From positions 1 through 64,000 of the forward strand of contig ADNK01000427.1 in the NCBI GenBank assembly GCA_000320545.1: a DNA stretch of 64,000 bases, read 5' to 3'. Below are positions 1-10,493 of the stretch, one piece after another (position 1 is the stretch's first letter; the number at the start of each line of letters is the position of its first letter). The notes beneath the pieces were generated by a model. The model was not told the DNA's origin. It was given only the letters and a program-made list of their open reading frames with translations, and searched no databases. The position numbers and the translations under genes were made by a program. Source of the DNA: Bigelowiella natans CCMP2755 (Eukaryota; Cercozoa; Chlorarachniophyceae).

Positions 1-250
1 TCCATGAAATCAAAGAGACCGCCCGCTCCCACCCAATATGTTTTCATAGATGTTATTCTTATCGTTCGTCTTGAATGGCTTCTCGCATAGTTGCCAGCTG
101 TAGATATAATACTGTATGCACCCATTGGTTGTCTGTTGTTTTATATTCAGGTATATAAGCACTAGAAAAGAGATATCCGGGTATTCAGCACTCCGACAGG
201 GCCGTGTGTCGCTGCATACTCTCTTTTTTTTTGCTTATGAGAGACGAGGA

Positions 251-299
<49 letters not shown>

Positions 300-413
300 G
301 CCACTAAGTGTTACGACGAAAAGAATAGAATGTCACTACTACTCCAAAACGACCATTTCTGAATGAATTCCTATGCGTGATAATTGAGTGCAATGTTTTT
401 GTTTTCCATTCAG
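1..413. other. intron / unresolved upstream part of the dynein gene, with (AG)n microsatellite
   Basis: No exon could be supported here. A GA/AG dinucleotide run occupies about 250-298. A pyrimidine tract followed by CAG at 411-413 forms a good 3' splice site for the exon that begins at 414, so the stretch is most simply the last intron of the dynein gene, whose earlier exons lie outside the window or are too short to see. Confidence 0.55.
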
Positions 414-866
414 GCATGGTCACCATACGATTCTTGTGTGTTTGCTTCAATCTCACGTGACTCGTGTCTCAAAGTGTGGGATCTTGCTACTTCTGCAATT
501 AACCCAGTTGTATCAGAAAGCGTGCCAACTTTTAAGCAAGAGACTAGCCCCGACATTACTGATCTAAACTCGAAAGCAGCAGTTTCTAATGCGGGTTCTC
601 CGGAAATGAGTCACGCTGGAAGTCCCGACCGCCCATCAAGTCCGTTGGAAGAAGAGAAGAAAGTACCGCCACCAAATCTGACTTGTGTAACATTTGCACC
701 AAATTCTCCAGTTATATTGGTGGGGGGTAATGACGGTGTGGTTCGTGTTTATCGACTGACCGGAGTGGAGGCTACCACTCAATCATCACCAGATGACCAT
801 GCACAGCAAGCAGAAAGGCTCCTTAAAACGCTCGGTCTCAACAATGACTCGCAGGCATTCAACTGA
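414..866 (+). CDS. axonemal dynein intermediate chain, C-terminal exon (partial)
   Basis: This is the last exon of a WD-repeat protein and ends at TGA 864-866. It starts after a CAG splice acceptor with a WSPYDSCVFASISRDS segment followed by LKVWDLA, a WD40 blade of the type found in dynein intermediate chains. An acidic, Ser/Pro-rich insert follows, then a second blade (LTCVTFAPNSPVILVGGNDG, VVRVYRL) and a short helical tail (QQAERLLKTLGL). That order, blade, linker, blade with VGG-DG-V-V-YRL and a short charged tail, matches the C-terminus of axonemal outer-arm (DNAI1/IC1) or related intermediate chains, which link dynein heavy chains to the doublet microtubule. The exact paralogue (DNAI1, DNAI2, inner-arm IC) cannot be told from one exon. 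The gene is cut by the window edge and converges on the kinesin gene. Confidence 0.7.
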   Translation, partial: AWSPYDSCVFASISRDSCLKVWDLATSAINPVVSESVPTFKQETSPDITDLNSKAAVSNAGSPEMSHAGSPDRPSSPLEEEKKVPPPNLTCVTFAPNSPVILVGGNDGVVRVYRLTGVEATTQSSPDDHAQQAERLLKTLGLNNDSQAFN

Positions 867-1486
867 GACTAATTGTAAGTTTGTTGAACCTGAACCAAAT
901 TGTAAAGCCCTTCAGAAGCTCCTTGCATCATCAATTTCTAGTAGCCGTTTTTATTTCAATAGTATTATGCGAAGAATGTCTAGATGCACGGTCGTTACCA
1001 TGGACATGCCAACAATTTATTCAAGCTATGCAGTGCACAGTCGCGCAATGACCGCCCATCTGCTTTCCGTGAGAGCGACGCTACATGTGAGTGGCTAAAT
1101 TAATAACCTCAGCACATTATTGCGTACAATTCAAATGTAAATGCTGCAGCTCAAGCCTAACAGTATGTATAGTAGCAGCGCATGTGTACATGTGTGCGAC
1201 GGCGCGAGCGAGAGCAAGTGACTTCTGCTGCCTGTCTAGCTGTGTAGCACATGCAGCACCATCTAGCCATGTGAGATGATGTGCCATGCTGTGAGCCGTT
1301 GTCACACAAGCAACAAGGAGCTTCTGGCAAGCGACATGTCAGCCATTCATCAACATCCAACACACAGAGTATCGTATGCTTATATACTGCATCTGACATG
1401 CTGATGTGGCGATCAAGTGGCCTACTATACATGTCATGTTGAGTTTGAACCAAGCAACGTATTAATCACAATGTTGCAATCGACTC
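867..1486. other. convergent spacer, dynein/kinesin
   Basis: No coding signal. The stretch lies between two 3' ends and is rich in CATG, TGCA and CTAG words (for example around 1180-1270), as are the other tail-to-tail spacers of the window. The short open frames on both strands are not supported. Confidence 0.6.
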
Positions 1487-4087
1487 TCAAGTTTTAGATT
1501 CACAGAATGAACTATCAGCTGTGTTCTTCACCACAATTCTTAGATTCTCTTTTATTCGTAGCATCGTTTGGGCCCAGTCTTTATCATCATTGCCTGATGA
1601 GGATGAGGTTTCTAAGGGCGGTGCTTGATCTTTTATGCTATTTTTTGTCTCAGATGTTGAAGGATGCTGTGTTTTTTCCACAGTGAGTTCCGTACTAGAA
1701 GAACGTCCCGCAATCGTAGAAGAAGTGCTCTCTGAATTGATCTGATGATGTGCTTTGGCCTCTTTCAATGCAATAGAAGTAGAAGGCATCGAGACAGCAT
1801 TTTGGTCTTGTTCCCCATTCATAGACTTTCCGTGGTGATGGGTCGCAAAAGAGGGTGGTTCAGCCACATGTGATGATCGATGAGTTGATTTCAAATCAAA
1901 AATTGCAATATTAGAATCTGGCTCCTTGGCCAACTTCTGCTGAAGATTCAGCAGTGACGATGCACTAGTAAGTGCCTCCTTTTTACCATCAACGGCATTA
2001 CTACTCTCTGGACTAGGAAGACCATGCACATTACTACTACCACTATTATCATGACCTTTCATTATCAAGTGCCGTATCGAAAGGTAGTGACGTTTCCACA
2101 TCTCCGACTCTCTCTGTAATTGCATGCATTGTTGTTCTTGTTGTATCTGTCGTTGGACGAGAGAACGAATTCTTTGCCGCAACCCATTTCCAATCATAAT
2201 TTCTAAGTTAGACATTGCTGATGATGATGTGGCAGATGTTGTTGTATCGTGATCTATACTATCTTGTTTCTCAGGATCAAATTCTAGTTCAAGTGCCTTG
2301 ATCTCGGAGCAAAAATCCATGTGCATACGTTTTTGGCCTTCAATAACCTGCATCTGGACATTCAGCTCGCGTTCGTATTGAGAAATCGTACTTCTTAGAG
2401 TTTTGCATTGATTCCTCAAATCACCATTTGCACTCTCCTTCTTATCCAAAGAAGTTCTCAGACTTTTATTTTCGAGAGCTTTGGTTTGAAACCTATATTG
2501 TATGCGCCTCAGGGTCGTTTCTATTTCCTCTGATAATTCTCCAACAGCAGAATCCTTAATTGCTTTCCACCTGCGCACACTCTGCTTGGGGAATTCAAGT
2601 CCTTCTAGAATTTTCACCAAGTCCCACAACTTCTTGGACACCTTCACGCCTTCTTCACTAATGAAATCAGCGCTGTTGCCTATTATCTCTCTCTGATGAC
2701 TCATATTGTTAGATTCGCCCTCGGCGTCTGCCGTGTAATTTTTATCACACAACAAAGTGTTTGCATCATGAGGACCATCTTGTTCATTTCGAGGTATTAT
2801 TATTTCCTTGGGCGATTTCTTCCACATCTTTCTTGATTTCAATGTGCCTCCTTTCTTTATTCCTAAATCTTCTGATTTTGCTTTGCTATTGAGATGATAC
2901 TCGATGGATGTTGTTGTTTTACCTGTTGTTCTTGTTTTATCTGTTGTTGTTGTTGTTGATCCACCGCTGGAAAAACGACGAAAATCACGGGTTACCTCGA
3001 ATAACCGACTACCAAACTCAATTGTCCCTTTCGTATTTGCAGCGTGGCACTTGAAGGGGGAAACACATATGAGGAATATACATACAGCATCTTTACCAAT
3101 GCAATCCTTTAACATATGTGTCACCTTCGAGTTACGGTAAGGAATGTGCTTGTCGCCTCTCTTGTAAAATGAAAGAACTGTCTCGATTGAGTTGAAACAT
3201 TTCGCAGCACACTGACGCTGGGCTAAGATGTTCTTTGTACGAACATTACGATGATAGTTTTCATTGAAATTCGTCTTATTGTTTGAAGAGGAAATATTGG
3301 GAAGGTTGGCGAGCTCAGAGCCACACAAATCTACAAATTTAAGACTTCCTAAGAATTTCCCAACCCATTGACCAATTCGCCTGGGACTACTAGCATAACC
3401 ATCAGCACTTTTATTAAGTAATGGTGATGATACTGATGGCCTTTTCTTAATGACCGACATTTGGTCAAGATGGAGTGTAAGAAAGATGTGGCCAGATCTT
3501 GATGTCTGTCGCGCCTTCCTTCCCAGAATCAATACTTTCTCTAAATCTTTTTGATTTTCAATTGAAAATTTGTAAGCCCCGACTATTCTGAGTTCTCCTT
3601 CGTCATCTTCTCTGAGTTTTAGTTCGGAATGTACTCCTGTGTCTTCTTCTGCAAGGATATCCGTGAGAGTCTCGTTATCTATCTGAACCAGTGTCAATGA
3701 AACCGAATACAGACATTGTGTTGTTCTCAGTTTTTGAGTAAGGACAAGAATGTTCTCAACCGCTCTTGAGATTAAACCTCGTGACTCCAAGGAGACTGGA
3801 CGGTGATTGGGTAGTCCCCAGAGATTGTAAGATTTACCGCATGCTGTTGGACCATAGCTCACAACAGCACCGTGTACACCTCGAAAAATTGAGGTAACTA
3901 TTGGACTAATTCTGGTAGGGTATATCTCACTATTTCCCGAAGAATTGGGAGCAGCGTCGGCAGCATAGATGTTGTCAAAGTGGTGTTTCTTAACAATGTG
4001 GGCCTTTTGCGTATTCAGTCTTGCCTCGTTAACATTCTTGACGGAGAGCAAAAGAGGATTCTTGAGGAGAACCAGTTTTGGAAGCAA
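1487..4087 (-). CDS. kinesin-like motor protein with divergent nucleotide-pocket motifs
   Basis: Single-exon gene of 866 residues with an N-terminal kinesin motor (about residues 10-370) followed by a charged tail. Visible motor landmarks are the P-loop GPTACGKS at 79-86 (usual GQTGSGKT), a switch I segment TSRSG at 195-199 (usual SSRSH), switch II DLCGSE at 253-258 (usual DLAGSE), and the helix motif HIPYRNSKVTHMLKD (usual HIPYRDSKLTRLL). The Walker A pattern GxxxxGK[ST] is kept, so ATP binding is plausible. The switch I histidine, present in most kinesins, is replaced by Gly. A low-complexity Ser/Thr-rich linker (about 375-400) leads to predicted coiled coil around 510-640 and a disordered Ser-rich C-terminus. 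Subfamily is unclear. Head-to-head with cysteine synthase. Confidence 0.85.
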   Translation of the reverse strand: MLPKLVLLKNPLLLSVKNVNEARLNTQKAHIVKKHHFDNIYAADAAPNSSGNSEIYPTRISPIVTSIFRGVHGAVVSYGPTACGKSYNLWGLPNHRPVSLESRGLISRAVENILVLTQKLRTTQCLYSVSLTLVQIDNETLTDILAEEDTGVHSELKLREDDEGELRIVGAYKFSIENQKDLEKVLILGRKARQTSRSGHIFLTLHLDQMSVIKKRPSVSSPLLNKSADGYASSPRRIGQWVGKFLGSLKFVDLCGSELANLPNISSSNNKTNFNENYHRNVRTKNILAQRQCAAKCFNSIETVLSFYKRGDKHIPYRNSKVTHMLKDCIGKDAVCIFLICVSPFKCHAANTKGTIEFGSRLFEVTRDFRRFSSGGSTTTTTDKTRTTGKTTTSIEYHLNSKAKSEDLGIKKGGTLKSRKMWKKSPKEIIIPRNEQDGPHDANTLLCDKNYTADAEGESNNMSHQREIIGNSADFISEEGVKVSKKLWDLVKILEGLEFPKQSVRRWKAIKDSAVGELSEEIETTLRRIQYRFQTKALENKSLRTSLDKKESANGDLRNQCKTLRSTISQYERELNVQMQVIEGQKRMHMDFCSEIKALELEFDPEKQDSIDHDTTTSATSSSAMSNLEIMIGNGLRQRIRSLVQRQIQQEQQCMQLQRESEMWKRHYLSIRHLIMKGHDNSGSSNVHGLPSPESSNAVDGKKEALTSASSLLNLQQKLAKEPDSNIAIFDLKSTHRSSHVAEPPSFATHHHGKSMNGEQDQNAVSMPSTSIALKEAKAHHQINSESTSSTIAGRSSSTELTVEKTQHPSTSETKNSIKDQAPPLETSSSSGNDDKDWAQTMLRIKENLRIVVKNTADSSFCESKT

Positions 4088-4458
4088 AAATAAATTTACA
4101 AAATTTTCAGCTTTTATAGATTAGTGTGTGTGTGTGGGGCGGGGATTGTTTTGATTTTCAAGTATTACTTTGATATTTACAACTAATGCAGTATACGAAC
4201 GTGTATACTGAACAAATCCTTTTAATTTTCTACCTTCGAAACTAGAACAGATTTATCCGAGCATAATTTGAGTATTTTTGCTCCGCCACTAGTACTGCGA
4301 CTCGACTCATCTTCCGTAATCACAAGATCGACCTTGATCATGTTTGAATGCGGTGTTGTTTCCGTAATTAATTCCGATTTATTCAACGGAATTAGGAAGT
4401 AGTTTGGACATTAGCTGATCGAGGGAAAAAGGAGGACGTAAGCATGAGGAGTGAAGCA

Positions 4459-4516
<58 letters not shown>

Positions 4517-4789
4517 GGACCTCCATGAACATCTCAGAGTCGTTGGTTACAGTTCTGAACTGATAATCCGGGATACCGGGATACCGGGAAATACGCCAAA
4601 ATTGTTGTTGTTATTGTTGGTAAGATTCTGATCTTGACCACCCCGTCTAGTCCTATAAACATGCTTCTGATTTTTGACTAGATCCACTTGAAGATCGATC
4701 GATCGAAGATTCAAATTACCGGGTTAACACATCTCCTTCTAAATAATCCCGCCTCCTCCCTCCCTGCTACAAACAAACAACTGCCTATC
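4088..4789. promoter_or_regulatory. divergent intergenic region with (CA)n(GA)n microsatellite
   Basis: Presumed shared 5' region of the kinesin (-) and cysteine synthase (+) genes. It contains a compound CA/GA dinucleotide repeat at about 4457-4513 and a short tandem of GGGATACC at about 4569-4590. No exon recognised; no TATA-like element was convincing. Confidence 0.45.
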
Positions 4790-6675
4790 ATGATCCCAAG
4801 AAGCATACGTAACGTTGTAGCTAGGACCAACATTCGTGGGTTCCGGTCATGCAATCGCCGCATGGCGATTTACGGCAGCGTGACCGATTTGGTTGGCCAC
4901 ACTCCAGTAGTCAAAGTCAATAAAATGGCTCCGGAAGGCGTGAGCTTGTAATTCGATTCGATTACTCCGTGAGAATTTTTTGTAATCCTCCTTTTCACAT
5001 TGCAGATATGCCAAGTTGGAATATTTCAATCCTCTCTCCTCCGTGAAAGACCGCCTTGCTCTCGCGATTATCGAACACGGTATTCCAACATACACCATTT
5101 AATCGGTGGTTTTGGCTGAAGAAGTCTTTAGCTGATGATTCGAATGATGTTTAGGCGAGAAGACCGGTGAACTGAAACCCGGCCAAACAGTCGTTGAAGC
5201 CAGTAGCGGAAACACTGGGATTGCTCTTGCTATGGTATGTGCAGCAAAAGGCTATCCTTTTGTTTGTACTATGGCGGAAACTTTCTCAATCGAAAGGCGA
5301 AGAGTTATGCGTGGCTTAGGGGCAAAAGTAATTGTTACTCCAAAGGAACTAAAAGGAACAGGAATGGTCCTTAAAGCAAAGGAATTAGGTTGCGACATGT
5401 AGCCACGAATAGCCCAATGAAAACAACTAAGATATTATTTGATAACCATTAGCCGAAGAACATGGATGGTATCTCACGCGTCAATTTGAAAATGAAGCCA
5501 ACCCGGCATATCATGCCATGACCACAGGGCCAGAAATCCTGTCTGACTTCGCAAGCCTTCCGGTGATACACATCAACACATCATCGTTGTCACGCCGTAT
5601 CATCCAATCAAATTAATCACTACGCAGCTTGACTATTGGGTCACTGGATATGGTACGGGAGGGACTTTCACCGGGGCTGGCAAGGCATCTCCATTCAACA
5701 ATGCCATTGAATTATTGTCCATCACCTTCTTGCTTATTCTCTCAGGTTATTAAGCAAGCACGTCCTGATACAAAGATTGTCCTCTCCGAGCCGGCAAACG
5801 CTGCCCTGGTCTCGAGCAAAATTCCTCAGCCAGCTGATGAAAAGGTGTGTGTGTTCTCTTATCGTACAAAGTATTTTGACATTTTGACCATCATGAAATT
5901 ACTGTGCAACATACTCCAGGAATCTCATCCCTCATGGGAGCCGCACCCGATTCAAGGATGGACTCCTGACTTCATCCCTAAAGTTGCACAAGAAGGAGTA
6001 GACCTGAAAGTAGTAGTTAAACTTTTCACATTTTCATGTTGGAAAAGTATGATCTGATTGGTTTGTTTACCCCCTGTCTTAGTTGTTTGATGAAATTGTC
6101 CCGGTGACGGGAGAGGAAGCAATTTCTGTGTCAAAAGACCTAGCATCGAAGGAAGGAATCTTCACTGGAATCTCAGGAGGTATCATTAATATTTTACATC
6201 GTTAAAGTTGATCCTTTTGAAATAAATGCTGAACAAGATTTATAAATACCACAGGTGCCACTGCAGCAGCAGCTCTCAAAATTTGTGAAAAGGTATAAGT
6301 TATACTATTATTTTATTCTATAAATATAAAACATAGATTACTTAGATTCTAAATGACAAATGGTCTTCTTTTCTAGGCCCCAACAGGATCTGTCGTATTG
6401 TGCATGATTCCTGACACAGGGGAGCGCTACCTATCTTCCCCGTTATTCGCAGATGTTGGCATAGAGATGGACGAAGAGGAGGTTATACTAGTAGTAGTAG
6501 TAGTAGCATTCGCTGATGGTGATGGTGATGGTGATGGTGATGGTGATGGTGGCTGTGTTGTAGAGGTAGCACAAGTGATAGTTACAGGAACCTTATACAA
6601 TATAAGATTGAATTACCTTTGTTTTCTCAGCTCAAAATCGCAAAGTCAACTCCAAGTGCACAACTTCTTCCTTGA
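4790..6675 (+). CDS. cysteine synthase (O-acetylserine sulfhydrylase), 11 exons
   Basis: PLP-dependent enzyme that makes cysteine from O-acetylserine and sulfide. Eleven exons can be joined in frame to 368 residues: 4790-4947, 5006-5079, 5155-5388, 5453-5562, 5628-5684, 5746-5844, 5920-6009, 6083-6179, 6255-6292, 6377-6481, 6631-6675. Family landmarks in order are the PLP lysine segment NPLSSVKDR, the substrate loop [34 protein letters not shown] (phosphate loop), [14 protein letters not shown] and PDTGERYLS, ending in STPSAQLLP. The first ATG gives a basic, Arg/Ser-rich leader of about 24 residues before MAIYGSV, consistent with an organelle presequence. Intron 5 (5685-5745) appears to use a GC donor. 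Intron 10 (6482-6630) holds (GTA)n and (GATGGT)n repeats. No regulatory CBS domain follows. Confidence 0.93.
6482..6630 (+). repeat. (GTA)n and (GATGGT)n repeats in the last cysteine synthase intron
   Basis: GTA units at about 6490-6506 and GATGGT/GGTGAT units at about 6515-6552 lie inside the intron between the MDEEE-coding and LKIAKS-coding exons. The intron has no stop in the incoming frame, so if retained it would replace the normal C-terminus with a Val- and Asp/Gly-repeat tail ending at 6745. Confidence 0.75.
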
Positions 6676-6867
6676 GAATAATCCCAAATTAAATTCATGC
6701 TCATGTGTATTCAATCTATACTTCATCACGAATAAATCGGCATAGGATGTAATGTGAATTTGAGAAGAAAAAAATCGAGTGAAAAGTGCGATTCTTCACG
6801 GTTAGAACGAAATATATTAATATAGTTCCTCCAATGATTACCATATTATGTCGCTATATACATATTT

Positions 6868-6901
<34 letters not shown>

Positions 6902-7720
6902 TTAGTGTATCTAGATTTGATCGCTAGATAGCTTGTGAAATATGGAATACAAGTGATGTGGCAGCTATATTCCAGGACCCTTTCGCTCGTCCACCGCACA
7001 TTGTGACATTTGTCTAGGTTGATGTAGCTTTTAGCTGCTAGTGATGACGCATCGCATGATGATGTGCTGCCGCACCACTTCATTGTTTCCTCTGATCATC
7101 TGAGGGAGTGCGAGTAGCAATCTAGCAATGCAAGCAGGTTCCAAATTGTATGACAGCAAGTGCGCCGGTGCAATGCAATGCTGTTGTCAACAGCGACGAA
7201 ATTGTACAAAATGGGCGATTTGCATGCACAGCATGACTGCGCAGCCATGAATAAATGATGTACATGGATGGACATGGGTCTATGCTAAACTTGCTTAGCT
7301 TGCGCAGACACAGCACACATGGACGTGTTTCACGTTTGGTTATACATGTTTTCGATCGAGCGTCGCATCGGCTATATCAATGTATGTACGACACGCCGCT
7401 AATTCGTATGTCGATTCTGTTGCATTGTGAGACGACATGCGGATCATATACACTGTTAGGTACTAGGCCATAGCATGTGCACCGATGCGCTCTCACACAT
7501 CATGTGCACGTGCTATAGGCTACCGAGAGATGATAGAAAAACGTAGCGGAGCGCTGAGACAGTATCGTAGCAGCAGCTCTGGTGGCGAGGATTACAAACA
7601 CGATGTGTACGATGCACAGCCTAAGCTATCGTTTAGTAGCCGAGATACATCTAAGAAAATACGTGTTCTTCCACCTAACAATTAGGCCGCCTTGTGTGTA
7701 TTCTGTTAAAAAAATTAATT
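6676..7720. other. convergent spacer with (GT)n microsatellite
   Basis: Between the 3' ends of cysteine synthase and the Gly/Tyr-rich gene. It holds a GT dinucleotide run at about 6869-6899. From about 7090 to 7650 the sequence has the CATG/TGCA/GTAC-rich texture typical of tail-to-tail spacers here. No supported gene. Confidence 0.6.
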
Positions 7721-8283
7721 TTAGAAAAGTGCTTCCTGAGCGCTAAATGAATTAGAAATTACCGTCTTGGTATTTGAATGTTTTGATCCCTCGTCGCTTG
7801 TTCTTCGATGATGATGTGCATAGGGATAATTCGGATTGTAGTAATTGTTGTAATATGGATATCCATAGCCTCCATAACCAGCCCCATATCCACCCCATCC
7901 CCAGCCACCCCATCCCGCTCCTCCATAAAAGTATGGATTATAAAAGTTCGCGTATGGCGAAGGCATCACATACACCGTTGGCGGCTTAGGATCAGCATGT
8001 GATTTCTCGACGGACTTGAACCGAACAGGCACAGTTTTATTCATTTTGGCCTGTGCCATTTTTTTGGTAGCTTTATTCGGGAGTCTATCGACAAGTTCAA
8101 CTTCTCCCTCGAACATACCGTGCAGGGAATTAATTGTTGCCTAGTATATTTCCAAGCATCAGTACTGTTTCTCATTATTTCTTAGATTCATACCTCTGGA
8201 GTTGCACAAACCATCCCAATAGAGACAATAGAGAGTAGGAACAAATTTTTCATGCCGTATCCCCAGTTCGTGGTCGTCACCAT
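7721..8283 (-). CDS. small secreted Gly/Tyr-rich protein
   Basis: Two exons (8194-8283 and 7721-8140) join in phase to 169 residues. Exon 1 encodes a short leader and then MKNLFLLSIVSIGMVCATPE, a classical signal peptide with cleavage likely after VCA; initiation could be at codon 1 or at the internal Met 11. The mature part has a short charged segment, then a low-complexity block rich in Gly, Tyr and Trp (GGAGWGGWGWGGYGAGYGG followed by Tyr/Asn/Pro/His), and a polar Ser/Thr tail. No catalytic motif is visible. Such composition is known in shell, cuticle, wall and adhesive proteins, but no family is recognised and function is not assigned. Head-to-head with the G beta gene, 437 bp apart. Confidence 0.75.
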
Positions 8284-8720
8284 TGTTACGGTTCACTTTC
8301 TAGAGTGCAACAACGAGGGACTTTTTCAGTTCGAACAAGAATTCAAAATTTTCCGCAAAGAAAAATATATGAAAACGCTTTTTTAATAAAATTGCGTAAG
8401 GTAATATTTGATGTTTGATCTTTCGTTGATATTCCAGTGAACTTGCGTAATCTTTCATGTCTCAGGTAGAGAACCTAGGTGGACAGTTTCATTTCCGTTC
8501 CAGTTCTTCTCGTACCACCTGCAGTGTTTGCAATAAAACTGTGCTTTTTTTGAATTGCGACACGCTCTTTACAGCATTTAATAGGTCCGACAATAAGCGT
8601 GTCGTCTGACATCGCAACCTCTGCTCCGGGTTGCAGCTCCCCCATTAATCTTACACTCTTCATCTCATCGACTTACCCATCAGACTGCAGTAGAATTTGG
8701 GAACTCCGAAGAAGAGAGGA
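8284..8720. promoter_or_regulatory. divergent intergenic region
   Basis: Presumed shared 5' region of the Gly/Tyr-rich gene and the G beta gene. A 62-codon open frame on the minus strand (8475-8663) has no family resemblance and is not annotated. Nothing else stands out. Confidence 0.4.
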
Positions 8721-10493
8721 ATGCAAAAGGATTCAGAGGAAAAGGCGGTGAGCGAACCCACCATTGAGGTAAGCATTTAAGAATGTAGAAAGAAAATTTC
8801 CCACTGCACGCATTCAATCATGTGGAATGGTGGCGTGTGCATGTTCGATAGGAGCTTCGGGCACAAATTGATGCATTGCAAGGAGAAATCCAAAAATTAA
8901 GATCCACTGAAGCAAAAAAGTCTATCCTTGGTGGTGCCTCCAAAAATGCGAAACTGGCCACGAATTTCGTGAACCTGAAGGAAAGGTTGCCTTCCATCTA
9001 CGTGTAGGAAGAAATATGGGAGTATGAATATATTCAATGCAGGAAAACTTTGACGGGCCATTTCGGTAAGATATGCGCCATGCAATGGTCAAGAACCGGG
9101 AAAAATATCGTAAGGTAGACAAATTTGTTAACTTAATGTTCTTTCAAGAGAGAATGAACATTGAACCCATTCTCAGCGCCGCTCAAGACGGGAAATTGAT
9201 AATATGGAGCGCATTCTTTCAGCACAAGCTCTATGTCATCACATTGAATTCAACTTGGGTAACATTATTAGTTTCATCTAGTTTCTCGCTTAATAAATAC
9301 TCGTAAATTTAGGTAATGACTTGCGGGTACTCACCAGACGGACAGGTATACCACCCTTGAGAACACGTTGCGAATAACGAATGATAAAATATGGAATAAT
9401 GTATCAGCACGTTGCTAGTGGAGGATTGGACAATAACTGCACGATATACCGATTGGGAGACCAAAAATACCACCAAGTATCTCAGCTCCGCAGACATGAT
9501 GGATACTTGTCGACATGCAACTTCACAAGAAAAGACGAAGTAATCATTTATTCAAAGTGTCTTTTTCTTCTACTCAAGCAAGTCTCTGAATATGCTAAGG
9601 TTTTGACATCGTCTGGAGATAAAACATGCATTCTATGGGACTTAAAGGACACACCAAGAGTGAAATCACATGTACTAATTTACTCCTCATTTACATTTCA
9701 TGTGAGTAAGCCTAATGATTGTGCATAACAGTTCTATGGTCACAACGGGGATGTTGTTTCTACTTCCATTGATTCCACTGTAAGTTTCTCGTATGCTTGG
9801 CTCGATATACAGTCTTACGTTTTATGTCGTATTTTACAGAATCCGAATATGTTCGTATCCGGATCTTCGGATAAGACATCGAAGCTGTGGGACACTCGTA
9901 AAAAGGATGCAGTGATGACTTTCAGAGATTCCCAAGCGGACATTAGCTCTGTAGATTTCATGGCAGGTGCCAACGCGTTCATCTCCGGGTCTGAGGATGG
10001 AGTCACTAGGCTCTACGACTTGCGCACTTACAAGACAATGGCAAGGTGGAAAATGAGGTTGTTAATCAGAATAACGGGTTCACCAATTCTTTGCATCGCA
10101 GCTACATCGCGGACACTGCTGTTACTAGCCTTGGTTTTTCAAAGACTGGGAGATATTTTTTCGCTGGTGAGTGTAACTTCAGTACAATTTTCCGGGAGAT
10201 TAATGCCAATTGTTTCTTTCTTCCAGGGTATGACGACGAAGTTGCCAGAGTGTGGAGTACACTTGACACAGGCGAGACGCAGGATACTTCCTGTCAGCAA
10301 CTGAGTGGTATACTCATATCAATTTTTAATCTCCACCATTATCATTAAATTTACTGTAAATATTATGTCGATTATTTCAGGCCATTCAAATAGAGTCAGT
10401 TGTTTGGGTGTTGAACCTGAGGAGGGAAAAGCGTTATGTACTGGAGATTGGGGAACAGGACAAAGTGCGAAATTAGTGATATGGTCCACCTAA
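8721..10493 (+). CDS. heterotrimeric G-protein beta subunit, 12 exons
   Basis: Seven-blade WD40 protein of 361 residues that pairs with G gamma and binds G alpha at the plasma membrane. Exons: 8721-8768, 8852-8985, 9043-9114, 9177-9258, 9313-9345, 9408-9539, 9600-9671, 9732-9779, 9840-10045, 10102-10166, 10227-10307, 10381-10493. An N-terminal helix (ELRAQIDALQGEIQKL) is followed by family-specific blade signatures: TLTGHFGKICAMQW, SAAQDGKLIIW, WVMTCGYSPDG, VASGGLDNNCTIY, LTSSGDKTCILWDL, FVSGSSDKTSKLWD, FISGSEDGVTRLYDLR, FAGYDDEVARVW, and a C-terminal SGHSNRVSCLG. The only break in a naive reading is solved by a 56-nt intron at 10046-10101, which restores standard spacing. The length is close to the usual about 340 residues. 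Confidence 0.95.

Noticed and set aside
116-307. Open frame ending in Arg-Glu repeats
   Set aside because: Created by the GA microsatellite; no family character and inside a probable intron.
7485-7685. 66-codon + strand frame in a convergent spacer
   Set aside because: Polar, Ser-rich, no splice partners or known domain; probably chance.
10046-10348. Apparent frameshift in the G beta gene
   Set aside because: A 56-nt GT-AG intron at 10046-10101 restores the frame and the normal blade spacing.
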